From JAVBMU01 sp031551755 (GTDB lineage Bacteria > Actinomycetota > Actinomycetes > Actinomycetales > Cellulomonadaceae): a stretch of DNA of 64,000 bases. Positions within the stretch are counted from its first letter, which is position 1. Each line of letters opens with the position of its first letter. Positions 16,694-25,287 of this stretch are shown piece after piece. The position numbers were made by a program, and so were the translations under genes. The stretch spans positions 62,001 through 126,000 of the forward strand of contig JAVBNE010000024.1 of assembly GCA_031551755.1 (NCBI GenBank), written 5' to 3'. A model generated the notes under the pieces. It did no database searches, was not told the DNA's origin, and saw only the letters and a program-made list of their open reading frames with translations.

Positions 16694-17149
16694 ATGCGCA
16701 CCGATCCCCCGCCACCCCCGGTGCTGCCGGACGGCCGTGGCCGCCGTCGGCGAGATCGGCGGGACCGGGGCCTGCGAGGCCCTCTGCTGCCACCGTTCGC
16801 ACCGGCCTACCGCACCCGCCGAGATGCCTTTGACGACTTGGTCCTGGCGGCTGTCGACCAAGTCACCCGGCCGTGGCGCGCCCAGGTGGCCGGCACACAG
16901 TTCGGGGTAGAAGAAGTACCCCCCAGCGACCCGGCGCCCTGGGAGCACTCGGGGGTGCCCCTGGGCCGGTACTTCCCGGCCGTCTTGGGCCAACCCGCAC
17001 GAGTGACCGTCTACCGCCGCCCGATCGAGGCCCGCGCCTTCGACGCCGAGGACCTGGCCGATCTGGTCCGGGACGTCGTGGTGGAACAGGTCGCTCATCT
17101 GCTGGCCCGCTCCCCTGAGGAGATCGATCCGCAGTACCGGGGCGGCTAG
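16694..17149 (+). CDS. metallopeptidase-like (Zincin_1) protein lacking HExxH
   Basis: This is a protein of about 151 residues. It begins with a Pro/Arg-rich stretch and RGLRGPLLPP, and then resembles the minimal MMP-like fold (PF06262): FDDLVLAAVDQVTRPW, VEEVPPSDPAPWE, a VTVYRRPIEARA strand and the helix VRDVVVEQVAHLL. Family members with protease activity have HExxH in that last helix. Here the positions read EQVAH, so the first His and the Glu are gone and catalysis by the usual mechanism is unlikely. Related actinobacterial proteins appear to share this loss. The start was moved to 16694 on the basis of the leaderless promoter. It is divergent from DUF3499 and convergent with DUF5719. Confidence 0.8.
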   Translation: MRTDPPPPPVLPDGRGRRRRDRRDRGLRGPLLPPFAPAYRTRRDAFDDLVLAAVDQVTRPWRAQVAGTQFGVEEVPPSDPAPWEHSGVPLGRYFPAVLGQPARVTVYRRPIEARAFDAEDLADLVRDVVVEQVAHLLARSPEEIDPQYRGG

Positions 17150-17168
17150 TGGGACCGACCACCGGACC

Positions 17169-18980
17169 CTACGGCTTCTCGGCCCCGGCCAACCCTGCGG
17201 TCACGCTCGCACGGACGTGGACCGTGCGGTCACCCGCCGTCGTCGTCGCCGGGCGTAACACCGCGATCAAGCTCCCGTCGGGCGCCGGGGTATCCGCGGC
17301 GGCGTGCCCCGAAGCCGCGAGCACCGACCAGTCCACCATCAACCGCTCGTCGACGGGACCGTCAGCAGTGAGACCGAGGTAGGCCGGTGTCCCGGATGAG
17401 GCGACTGAGGAGGCGGCGAATGCGGCCGTGGCCCCTGCTGGCACCGACAGGTGCTTGGTGCCGATGACCGCCCCCGCCGTGTCATAGGCCCGCAGGGTGA
17501 GTTCGGCCGCCGGAACCGACCCCAGCGCCTCGTCGACGTTGCGGGGGACGGCACCGATCGTCACCGCCGCGCCTGCACCCTCCGGCAGGGCGATCCCACC
17601 GAGGTCGACACCGGCGTCCTCGGCGAGCGAACGGCTCGCGATCCACGCCCGGTCATATTGATGCTCGGCATGCAACAGCTGCGGGTCTGCCGGACCCTGC
17701 CGATCCTGGTATGCCGCAGCAACCAGCGAGACATCACCGGTGACGGCGATGGCGTAAGAACCGGACGGCAATCCGCCGAGCGAGATCTCGGAAACCACAC
17801 CGGCTTCCAGGTCGATCGCCTCGGCCCCCCGCAAAGGAACCATGCCGTCCTTCCCATAGGCCACGACGCGCGCCATCCCGGCCTCTTGCGCCAATACCCG
17901 CAACCGGGGCGCCCGGGGATCGTCGACCTCCTCACCGAGGCTGAGCACCGAAGAGATCACCTGCCCCTTACTCGGCGGGGCGCCGGGCACCACGAAGTCA
18001 ACCCCCTGAGGGACCAATCCGTCGAGTGAGTTCTGTTGCAGATACGTCGTCACCAGCCCACCGGCGGCGGTGACCCGCACCACCACTCGACTGAGTTGCG
18101 GCGCGACGGCCTCGACCAGGGTGACCACCTCCGCGCCCGGCCGAATGAGGCGCTGGGCGCCGCCGGTCACCGCGACGGGCCCCGTCGGCCCCCAGACGTC
18201 GATGGTGACCGTCGCAGGCGTCCGGCCGGGGTTCTGAATCACCAGCTGAGTACTCGACCCTACGGTCGTCGTCCCACCGACCAGCCAGTGTTCGACGCCC
18301 GGACGTGCGCAGGTGGCCGCAGCGAGCCCACGCAGGTCGCCCTCGGTCGTAACCGAGGACACACTCGCCCAGACCGGATCAGGATCGGCGCCATCGGCCG
18401 CGGTGGCCACGATGAGGCTGCCCTCGGTCGCCCGACCAGCGGTCGTGGCCAGCGGGTTCCCCGCGAAGCTCCGCGCCCCACGTCCGTCCAGGCCAGTGAT
18501 CTTCGCGGAGGTGGAGGACAACGTGCCGGCCCGCAGCGTGGTGGTGGTGCCCACCGGCGACGGCCCGAACTCCGCATCGCCCACGGTCTCGGCGTCGGTG
18601 AGCCGCGCCGGTCCAGGACACACCCAGGACTGCGATGGCGCAGCCACCCGCACCGACGTGGCCCCCGGCGGTATTGTGTCGGCCGCCGGCGCCGCGGCTC
18701 CCGACCAGACGGCGAGGGCGGCGATGCCGCCCACACCAATTAGGGCTGCCCCGGTCCACGCCACGCGCCGCCAGGCAAGGCGCCGAACCCGCCGAGTGCG
18801 CACGGGCCTCGCGTCGAGTGTCGTCGAGTCAGCCTTCACCCCAGACTTCTTAGGCGTATCCGTCTCCTGCGGTTCCGTCTCCGGCTTCCGCGACGCGAGA
18901 CCTCCGACCGCCGCGCCGGACCCAGCCCCGGGCGATCGTCTGTCGGCCCTGCCAACAGGGGAAGGCTTGCGCTTAGTCAT
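17169..18980 (-). CDS. DUF5719 family membrane-anchored protein
   Basis: This is a protein of about 603 residues. Residues 1-50 are basic and cytoplasmic (RKPSPVGRADRRSPG and later TRRVRRLAWRR). A single transmembrane helix follows at about 52-72, then a large extracytoplasmic part rich in beta-strand-forming Val, Thr and Gly. Repeating strands such as TQLVIQNPGRTPATVTIDVWGPTGPV suggest immunoglobulin-like domains. No enzyme motif is visible. The start ATG at 18980 overlaps the stop of the large glycosyltransferase gene by 4 bases (ATGA), so the two are co-translated. Position and pattern match DUF5719, an actinobacterial family of unknown role found next to this glycosyltransferase and WhiB2. 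Confidence 0.88.
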   Translation of the reverse strand: MTKRKPSPVGRADRRSPGAGSGAAVGGLASRKPETEPQETDTPKKSGVKADSTTLDARPVRTRRVRRLAWRRVAWTGAALIGVGGIAALAVWSGAAAPAADTIPPGATSVRVAAPSQSWVCPGPARLTDAETVGDAEFGPSPVGTTTTLRAGTLSSTSAKITGLDGRGARSFAGNPLATTAGRATEGSLIVATAADGADPDPVWASVSSVTTEGDLRGLAAATCARPGVEHWLVGGTTTVGSSTQLVIQNPGRTPATVTIDVWGPTGPVAVTGGAQRLIRPGAEVVTLVEAVAPQLSRVVVRVTAAGGLVTTYLQQNSLDGLVPQGVDFVVPGAPPSKGQVISSVLSLGEEVDDPRAPRLRVLAQEAGMARVVAYGKDGMVPLRGAEAIDLEAGVVSEISLGGLPSGSYAIAVTGDVSLVAAAYQDRQGPADPQLLHAEHQYDRAWIASRSLAEDAGVDLGGIALPEGAGAAVTIGAVPRNVDEALGSVPAAELTLRAYDTAGAVIGTKHLSVPAGATAAFAASSVASSGTPAYLGLTADGPVDERLMVDWSVLAASGHAAADTPAPDGSLIAVLRPATTTAGDRTVHVRASVTAGLAGAEKP

Positions 18981-21900
18981 CGCGGCCTCCCTCCCTGGCG
19001 ACGGCGGCGCACCGGCACGGCGAGCAGGATGTACACGATCCCGACCAGAGCCCCGACCACGAGCCAAGGAGCCCGGTAACCCGGTGCGTGGACGACCACC
19101 AGTGAGCCACCTCGCGCGTCGAGGTCGAAGACCTGCCGGCCCTCGGCATCGGACTCAGCGTGCAGCGGGCGACCGTTGAGCGTCGCCGACCAACCGCTGG
19201 AACGATTGGCGGCCAACACCAGGCTGCGGTCGGCGGCGCCCGGGTCGATCCGCGCATGCACGCTGCGGCCGGTCGACAGCACCGCCACATCCGCTTGTTC
19301 CGGTTCCTCGATCCACGCCCAACTCGCCGGCGTCTCACCGGACGGCGCGACCCGCCAGATGATGCCCTCATCGCCCTGCGTCACACGTTCGAGCCCGGCG
19401 ATGGTGTCCAACCGAGCGATGAGTTCGGCCCGAGCGGGTCGGGCATCATCGGCGGGGACCAGCACCGCACCGAAGCCGAGTGCGGCCAGCTCGTCCACGA
19501 CACCGCTCTGGGTCCCGGTCGCGAGTTGGGCGACCAGTTCTGGGAGCCGGTTCTGAGTCACCGCTGGGTCACCGATCGCCGCGTACGAGACGGCCACGGA
19601 GGAGTCCACCAACTGTGGGCCGTCGGATCGTAGGGCCGCATAGTCGACCGCGCCGCTCGACGTCGACTCGAGGCTCAGCACTCTGGCCGCACGCGGAGGA
19701 CCCTGCAGCTGCTGACCGACGGCCGGCACGACCCGACCCTCAGCGACCTCCACCGAACCCACCTCAGCTCCGTCACGATCCAGCACACCGACAGTCCACG
19801 ACACCAGTGCCGCTGTCGGCAGCGCCGTGACCACCACCGCGACCACGACTACCAGCGAGCGCTGCCATCTCGCCGGTGCAGCAGGCTGTGACGGCAGCCC
19901 CCGGACAGCGACAGCGACCAACGCCAGAGCGGCCAGTGACAGTCCCGCGCCCGGCCATCCCGTCACGGCCCGATCCTGCTCATCCCGGGCGACCGTGGTC
20001 AGCGTCGCGGCCATCGCGGCGGCGACCCCCATTGCCGCGACGAACCAGCCCACCGCCGCCATCCGGGGCGTGCGGATGATCGCCACCAGCGCAAGCGCCA
20101 CCACCAAACCGCCCACCACATAGGGGGCGGCCTGCGCGAGCAGGCCCCCGACCCCACCACCACCGACCCCGAACCAAGGCGCTGGTTCCGCCGGTTGCCC
20201 CAGCAGAAGCTGCCAGCCGGATCCCGGATCGCTTACCACCGGCACGCCCGGCGTCGCAAGCAGCATGGCGCGGCCTCCGTCGCCCCAGGTGTGCAACACA
20301 TGCCACCAGAACGGCGCCATCGCGATCGCGGCGGGCCAGGGGATCAAAGCGAGGTAACGCCGGTGGTGGCGCGCGCACAACGCAATCACCAGCAATGCCG
20401 CGGTGACGACCGGGAACAGTACCGGCGCCCCGGCGGCCGCCAGAGTGAGCGCGATTCCGCCCCCGGCAGCCGCACCCAGCGAGCCGTTGGTCGACTGCCG
20501 CAACTCCACCGCCTCGTCCGCCACCGGCGGCAACACCTGGTCCACCCGCTGCAAACCGAGCGCGCGCACCACGGCCAACGCAACCCACGGCAACATGGCG
20601 TGCGCCACGATTCCACCGAGCCGCCCCGTCCCGACCGCACCGACGAAGACGGGCAGACCGATCCAGACGAGCACGACCCATGACCGTTGCAGAACCGATC
20701 TGGTCAACGCACCAGAGGCGTACCACGCGCCCAGACCGGCGGCCAGCAACGACCCGACCACCATCGCGTTGACCGCTGCTTGAGCCGCACCGCCGGTCAG
20801 CACCGTAGCCACGAGCAACACCCCGGCTAGCGGATCCCCAGGGACCGGCGCACCGAGCCCCGTGGCCACCCATCCGGTCGTCGCCGCCCGCCAGATGTCC
20901 CCCAGGTCGGTGCTCGCCGGTAGGAGCGCACCGCCTACCGGCCGCCCACCGGCCGCCAGCGGCCCCAACAGCGGACCGAAAATGGCTGCAGAGAGCCCCA
21001 CTAGAACCACGAACACAGCGGCCAACGTAAATCGACGACGCAGCGCGACCAGCCGCAACTCCGACCGCTCGATATCCGTGCGGGCCTGTTCGGTGCGCCG
21101 GACCTCCGCGCGCGCGAGCTCGCGGTCACGACGCTCCGCGACGACCTGCCGCCACGTACCCGCGAGGGGCTTGAGGGTCGATCGAGGCCGAACACGCGTG
21201 CTCTTGGCCCGCCTCCGAGCCGCGGCCAGGGCACCCACCCGAGAGACCACCCACAGCGGGGCCACGAGTTCGTCGCGGGCGTGCGCGGGCTCCTTGAACG
21301 CCAACCGGTAGGCCGCCCGGAACGGCGCAGCGACGACCATCGCCAGCCAGACGAACGGAACGGCCCAGGCTGGCAAACCTGCCAGGCGACCATAGACCAC
21401 GCTGCGCCGCCTCCGCGCGAAGGAAGCCGCTGGGTCCCCCACACCTTCGGACTTCCCGCGCAAACCCAGCAACGACGCCTGGGCATGGCGTACCACAGCT
21501 GTCGGCACGACGATCACCCTGTGATCCGCCAGCCAGGCGCGCCGACACAGATCGAGGCTGTCCCCGAAGGGACCCAGCTCTGGATCCGTTCCACCGAGTT
21601 CCCGCCACGCATCGGAGCGCACCAGGGCACCAGCGAGACCGACCGCCAGGACATCAACGCGCCCGTCGTGTTGACCCTGATCGATCTCGTTCTCCTCGAT
21701 CCCGGTCATCCGCCGCCCGAACGGGGAGGTCGTGAACCCGACCTCCACCAACGGCCCAGCGCTGTCCTCGGCGGCGCCGTAGACCCAACGACGTTGTTTG
21801 GGACCGGCGATAGCGACGTTGCCCGAGTGTTCGACCGCACGTAACAGCTCGGCCAGGGCGGTCGGCTCCGGTGCGGAATCGTCATGCAGCAGCCAGAGCC

Positions 21901-22222
21901 AGTTCCCTGGGACTACCTCCGCCAGTCCTCTTTGAACGGCCGCCCCGAAGGAGCGAGACCGCGGAGCCCCGACGAACTTCGCATCCCCCAGTTGCAGACC
22001 CCGGTACCCGCCCGTGGCCTCGGTGGCGGCCGCGTCTACGATGACGACCTCATCCGGCCGATGGGATTGGGCTCGGACGGCAGCGAGGGTCTCGCCCAAG
22101 TACCGGGTGTGGCCGTGCGTCACGACGATCGCCGTCACAGTCACCGCAACGGCGGCCGTACCCGTGACGACGGCCACGACGTCGGACGTGGCGGCGGAGG
22201 GAGGCGGGTCGGCTGGAGTCAT
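18977..22222 (-). CDS. giant family 2 glycosyltransferase with multi-pass membrane region
   Basis: This 1081-residue protein starts with a GT2 domain (about 28-270): AIVVTHGHTRYLGETL, DEVVIVDAA, and WLWLLHDDSAPEP with the DDS metal-binding triad. A basic linker (about 330-395) follows, then about 12 hydrophobic segments (about 400-850). The C-terminal domain (about 860-1060) is exported or periplasmic-like and ends with one more transmembrane helix and a basic tail. GT2 enzymes use nucleotide sugars on the cytoplasmic side. The fused membrane region may pass the product outward or carry a second, GT-C-like activity; this is inference. It is cotranscribed with DUF5719 and lies just downstream of whiB2, an actinobacteria-wide arrangement. 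Confidence 0.88.
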   Translation of the reverse strand: MTPADPPPSAATSDVVAVVTGTAAVAVTVTAIVVTHGHTRYLGETLAAVRAQSHRPDEVVIVDAAATEATGGYRGLQLGDAKFVGAPRSRSFGAAVQRGLAEVVPGNWLWLLHDDSAPEPTALAELLRAVEHSGNVAIAGPKQRRWVYGAAEDSAGPLVEVGFTTSPFGRRMTGIEENEIDQGQHDGRVDVLAVGLAGALVRSDAWRELGGTDPELGPFGDSLDLCRRAWLADHRVIVVPTAVVRHAQASLLGLRGKSEGVGDPAASFARRRRSVVYGRLAGLPAWAVPFVWLAMVVAAPFRAAYRLAFKEPAHARDELVAPLWVVSRVGALAAARRRAKSTRVRPRSTLKPLAGTWRQVVAERRDRELARAEVRRTEQARTDIERSELRLVALRRRFTLAAVFVVLVGLSAAIFGPLLGPLAAGGRPVGGALLPASTDLGDIWRAATTGWVATGLGAPVPGDPLAGVLLVATVLTGGAAQAAVNAMVVGSLLAAGLGAWYASGALTRSVLQRSWVVLVWIGLPVFVGAVGTGRLGGIVAHAMLPWVALAVVRALGLQRVDQVLPPVADEAVELRQSTNGSLGAAAGGGIALTLAAAGAPVLFPVVTAALLVIALCARHHRRYLALIPWPAAIAMAPFWWHVLHTWGDGGRAMLLATPGVPVVSDPGSGWQLLLGQPAEPAPWFGVGGGGVGGLLAQAAPYVVGGLVVALALVAIIRTPRMAAVGWFVAAMGVAAAMAATLTTVARDEQDRAVTGWPGAGLSLAALALVAVAVRGLPSQPAAPARWQRSLVVVVAVVVTALPTAALVSWTVGVLDRDGAEVGSVEVAEGRVVPAVGQQLQGPPRAARVLSLESTSSGAVDYAALRSDGPQLVDSSVAVSYAAIGDPAVTQNRLPELVAQLATGTQSGVVDELAALGFGAVLVPADDARPARAELIARLDTIAGLERVTQGDEGIIWRVAPSGETPASWAWIEEPEQADVAVLSTGRSVHARIDPGAADRSLVLAANRSSGWSATLNGRPLHAESDAEGRQVFDLDARGGSLVVVHAPGYRAPWLVVGALVGIVYILLAVPVRRRRQGGRPR

Positions 22223-22288
22223 CTCTCGTCGATCATGCGCCCCGAAACGGGCGCAATCCGGGATTCGATGCTTCGGTGTGGCGTCAGA

Positions 22289-22618
22289 TCAGACAACGCG
22301 TCGTTTCAACTTGCGCCGCTCACGCTCCGACAGACCGCCCCAAATTCCGAATCGTTCGTCATGTTCCAGCGCATACTCAAGGCATTCTGCCCGAACTTCA
22401 CAACCCGTGCACACTCTCTTCGCTTCTCGCGTCGATCCGCCCTTCTCGGGAAAGAAGGCCTCGGGGTCGGTCTGCGCGCAAAGTGCGCGCTCTTGCCACC
22501 CCATGAGTGCATCCTCGACCGGGTCGCCGAACAGCGGAAGCACCTGCGCCACACTCTCCACGCCGCGGTCCGCGTCCAGCGAAAAGCCCCCGTCGGACTC
22601 GTCCATCATGTTCCACAT
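22289..22618 (-). CDS. whiB2: WhiB-family regulator, WhiB2/WhmD type
   Basis: This is an Fe-S cluster transcription factor of about 109 residues. The four cluster ligands are Cys47, Cys70, Cys73 and Cys79 (ALCAQTD, CTGCEVRAEC), followed by the GIWGG turn (91-95) and a basic tail (SERERRKLKRR) for DNA binding. The AFFPEKGGSTREAKRVC region matches WhiB2/WhmD, which controls septation and sporulation genes with other regulators. The ATG at 22618 was chosen because GGAGGG precedes it at suitable spacing; an upstream ATG at 22630 contains that ribosome site inside its own codons. A palindrome sits about 60 bases upstream. Confidence 0.92.
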   Translation of the reverse strand: MWNMMDESDGGFSLDADRGVESVAQVLPLFGDPVEDALMGWQERALCAQTDPEAFFPEKGGSTREAKRVCTGCEVRAECLEYALEHDERFGIWGGLSERERRKLKRRVV

Positions 22619-22678
22619 ACGACCCTCCATGCCTGCCGTCTCGAATGCCCTGTGGTCCGAGAAACTGCATCATGGAAA

Positions 22679-22692
22679 TTACACGCGTGTTA
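22679..22692. promoter_or_regulatory. palindromic candidate operator upstream of whiB2
   Basis: TTACACGCGTGTTA has a perfect 10-bp palindromic core (ACACGCGTGT). It lies about 60 bases upstream of the whiB2 start and about 95 bases before the TIGR03089 start, in their shared intergenic region. It resembles a BldD box (TNACNC-W-GNGTNA) but with two central bases instead of one, so the identity of the binding protein is open. Confidence 0.4.
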
Positions 22693-22773
22693 TCCCCTGC
22701 CGTCAAGCTGGAAGTGTCGTTCATGCAACCAAGCGCGGGTGAAATCCCGTCATGTCCCGTTGTGTGCTGACTC

Positions 22774-22779
22774 TAGGGT
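22774..22779 (+). promoter_or_regulatory. -10 element of a leaderless promoter
   Basis: TAGGGT matches TANNNT and ends 6 bases before the ATG at 22786, with no ribosome site in between, indicating a leaderless mRNA for the TIGR03089 gene. Confidence 0.5.
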
Positions 22780-22785
22780 TGGACC

Positions 22786-23601
22786 ATGGTCAACCTCGCA
22801 CATGAGCCATCCGCCGGAAACAACCAACACGTCGGCGACGTCCTCGCCGAACTGATGAACGAAAGCGGTCAACCGCGCCTGACCTGGTACGACACTGCCG
22901 AGAGAATCGAACTCTCCGGAGCCGTCGTCGTCAACTGGGTGAACAAGACGACCAATCTGTTGGTCGAAGAATTCGATGCCGCACCCGGTGTGACGATCGT
23001 CATGGACCTACCCGGGCACTGGCGATCCGTCATCTGGGCAGTTTCCGCCTGGCGCGCCGGTGCCACAGTCGCCTTCAGCGACTCCCCGACGATGTTGTCC
23101 GGACTTGAGGAACCGGCCGTCGTAGTCACTGACCGCCCCGGCGACTGGTTCAGTGGCGAACTCGAGCTGATCGCCGTAGAGCTTTCTGCGCTCGCCCGCG
23201 TCTTTGCCGGAGAGCTTCCGCCGGGCGCGGTCGACGCCGCCACCGCCGTCATGACCTATGGCGATCAACTGGGGTGGATGCCACCGCTCGACGATTCCGC
23301 GGCGGCAATTCGCCACCCGGATTCTTTAGATGACGTATCCCACGGGGACCTGCTTCCCCTGGCGATTCGAGAGGCAACCGGAAACTCAGCATCCGGCACA
23401 CGCGCACTCCTCGAGGCCACCAGCGCCGAAATGGCAGCATTATCCGCCCTGGGCCAGTGGGTCACGGGCGGTTCGGTCGTTTTCGTCGCCCCAGCGGCCG
23501 CCACCGAGCTTCGCGGCGATCGTGCGCGATTGGACACAATTGCAAACCAAGAACGCGCGGTCATCGGTAGCGGTTTCGATGAAGCGGGAACCTCGGAATA
23601 G
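22786..23601 (+). CDS. TIGR03089 family protein
   Basis: This 271-residue soluble protein matches the actinobacterial TIGR03089 family. Marks are PRLTWYD near the N-terminus, ELSGAVVVNWVNKTTNLL, and DLPGHWRSVIWAVSAWRAGATV, which resembles the N-terminal subdomain of acyl-CoA synthetases (AMP-binding enzymes). The adenylation core motifs and the C-terminal lid are missing, so it is probably not an active ligase. The gene is divergent from whiB2 and convergent with the galactan operon. Neighbours in other actinobacteria include LCP and glycosyltransferase genes, which suggests an envelope-related role, but none is established. Confidence 0.88.
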   Translation: MVNLAHEPSAGNNQHVGDVLAELMNESGQPRLTWYDTAERIELSGAVVVNWVNKTTNLLVEEFDAAPGVTIVMDLPGHWRSVIWAVSAWRAGATVAFSDSPTMLSGLEEPAVVVTDRPGDWFSGELELIAVELSALARVFAGELPPGAVDAATAVMTYGDQLGWMPPLDDSAAAIRHPDSLDDVSHGDLLPLAIREATGNSASGTRALLEATSAEMAALSALGQWVTGGSVVFVAPAAATELRGDRARLDTIANQERAVIGSGFDEAGTSE

Positions 23602-23680
23602 CACGTCGACGCACTCCCCACCGCAGTACAGCCGCACCATCGACAGGACCCCGACGTGAACCTGCGTAGACAGCCTCTGA

Positions 23681-24400
23681 TCAGGAACGCAGTTGCGCGA
23701 TGATCTTCTGGGAGTCACCGTCAGCGATGAGCTTGCCCTTTTCCAGGAGCAGCCCCCGCTCACACAGCTTTGCCACCATGTCGAGGTCGTGACTGACCAC
23801 CACCAGCGTGCGCCCCTCCTTCTTCAAAGCCCGCACCCGATCCAGGCACTTTCGCTGGAAAGGCTCATCCCCGACGGCAAGGATCTCGTCGATCAGGAAC
23901 ACCTCGGGTTCGGAATGCACAGCCACGGAAAAAGCCAATCGCAAGAACATTCCGGAGGAATAAAATTTGACCTCGGTATCGATGAACTTCTCGATCTCGC
24001 TGAAGGCCACGATCTCGTCGAATGCGGCGGTGATCTGCGACTCCGACATACCCAGGATCGCACCGTTGAGGTAGACGTTCTCCCGGCCCGTCAGATCCGG
24101 GTGGAACCCGGCGCCAACCTCGATGAGACCGGCGACACGACCCCTGGTCCGCACAGTGCCGGAATCGGGGAGCAGGACCCCGGAAATGAGTTTGAGCAGA
24201 GTCGACTTCCCAGAGCCGTTGAAGCCGACCAGCGCAATGGACTCCCCTTGGCCCACCGTGAAGGAGACATCGTCGAGCGCCAGGAAGGTGTCGGACAGAT
24301 CCTTGCCCCGGAACGCCGCGACGGCCAATTCCTTGAGCGAACGGTTGTGGCGCAGTGTGAAACGCTTCTCGACATCCGTCACCTCGATATAGGTCGCCAT
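23681..24400 (-). CDS. polysaccharide ABC transporter ATP-binding protein (Wzt/TagH type)
   Basis: This 239-residue ATPase drives export of lipid-linked polysaccharide. The Walker A GFNGSGKST is at 59-67. The signature motif has the Wzt/TagH-specific form YSSGMFLRLAFS, and Walker B is VFLIDEIL. It ends soon after the H-loop region, so it lacks the C-terminal carbohydrate-binding domain of larger Wzt proteins; export is probably not coupled to recognition of a terminal cap. The start is ATG 24400 (AGGAG 5 bases upstream), overlapping the permease stop by one base (TGATG). A GTG three bases earlier is less well placed. Confidence 0.95.
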   Translation of the reverse strand: MATYIEVTDVEKRFTLRHNRSLKELAVAAFRGKDLSDTFLALDDVSFTVGQGESIALVGFNGSGKSTLLKLISGVLLPDSGTVRTRGRVAGLIEVGAGFHPDLTGRENVYLNGAILGMSESQITAAFDEIVAFSEIEKFIDTEVKFYSSGMFLRLAFSVAVHSEPEVFLIDEILAVGDEPFQRKCLDRVRALKKEGRTLVVVSHDLDMVAKLCERGLLLEKGKLIADGDSQKIIAQLRS

Positions 24401-25287
24401 CACAGCTCCTGAGCGAAGCGCCCCTCGAGGCGCCGGAAGACGGACTGGCCCAAGAGGACGACGAGCAGCGAGATGACGAGCGCGCCACCGCCCAGCAGCC
24501 AGAGGTGGTCGGGGATCGGGGCAGAGCCCTCAGGGGCGGGCAACGTGGCAGGCCGTCCCGTGCCGCCGTACCAGAAGGCGTAGTGAAAGAGCTCCACCGC
24601 CGAAGTCAGCGGGTTCAGTTGATACATCCAGAAGAGGACGGGCCAGTCCCCCATGGCGCGATAGACCCGGCCCCACGTATACAGCACGGGCGAGCCCCAG
24701 GTCGCGACCATCACGATCAGGTCAACGAAGTTCTCGGCATCGCGGTAGAAGACGTTGAGAGCCCCGAAGAGCAGGCCGAGCCCCAGCGCCAGCAGCGCGA
24801 TGATCACGAAACCGAGCACCGCCGCGGCCAGCTCCGCCGGATTCGGCTGCCACCCGCTGAACAGCGCCGCGAGCACCAGAACGACGAGCTGCGGGAAGAA
24901 GTGCACCGCCGAGACGTACAGCGAAGCGACCGGGAACAGCTCGCGCGGGAGGTAGATCTTGTTCACCAGTGGGGCGTTCCACACGATCGACCGGGTCGCG
25001 TTCGAGAACCCTTCGCCGAAGAAGTTCATCACCACGATGCCCGAGAACAGGTAGATCGCGTAGTCCGGGATCGCCTTTTGCAGCTGCAGGAAGACACCGA
25101 GCGCCACGAAGTAGACCAAGAACTGGACGGCCGGCTTGACGTATGACCAGGCCATCCCGAGTGCGGAGCCCCGGTATCGCACCCGCAGTTCCTTGCGAAC
25201 GATCAACCGGAGTAGATACCGACGGTCGAAGACGTCCAGAAGTCCACGCCCGCGGCCAGGGACGACCAGCGGCAGCTCAACACTCAC
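24400..25287 (-). CDS. polysaccharide ABC transporter permease (Wzm/TagG type)
   Basis: This 295-residue ABC-2 type permease has a cytoplasmic N-terminus with LRLIVRKELRVRYRGSALGMAWSYVKP, the hallmark of Wzm/TagG proteins, and six hydrophobic segments. The region NKIYLPRELFPVASLYVSA corresponds to the re-entrant part that precedes the third helix. With the ATPase it would move undecaprenyl-linked glycan across the cytoplasmic membrane. GTG is the start and it overlaps the stop of the GlfT2-like gene by 4 bases. The direct coupling to galactofuranose genes suggests that galactan is the cargo, as with Rv3781-Rv3783 in Mycobacterium tuberculosis. Confidence 0.95.
   Translation of the reverse strand: MSVELPLVVPGRGRGLLDVFDRRYLLRLIVRKELRVRYRGSALGMAWSYVKPAVQFLVYFVALGVFLQLQKAIPDYAIYLFSGIVVMNFFGEGFSNATRSIVWNAPLVNKIYLPRELFPVASLYVSAVHFFPQLVVLVLAALFSGWQPNPAELAAAVLGFVIIALLALGLGLLFGALNVFYRDAENFVDLIVMVATWGSPVLYTWGRVYRAMGDWPVLFWMYQLNPLTSAVELFHYAFWYGGTGRPATLPAPEGSAPIPDHLWLLGGGALVISLLVVLLGQSVFRRLEGRFAQEL

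Noticed and set aside
22786..23601. Acyl-CoA synthetase or adenylating enzyme
   Set aside because: Only N-terminal subdomain similarity is present; the AMP-binding core and C-terminal lid are absent, and the TIGR03089 family pattern fits better.
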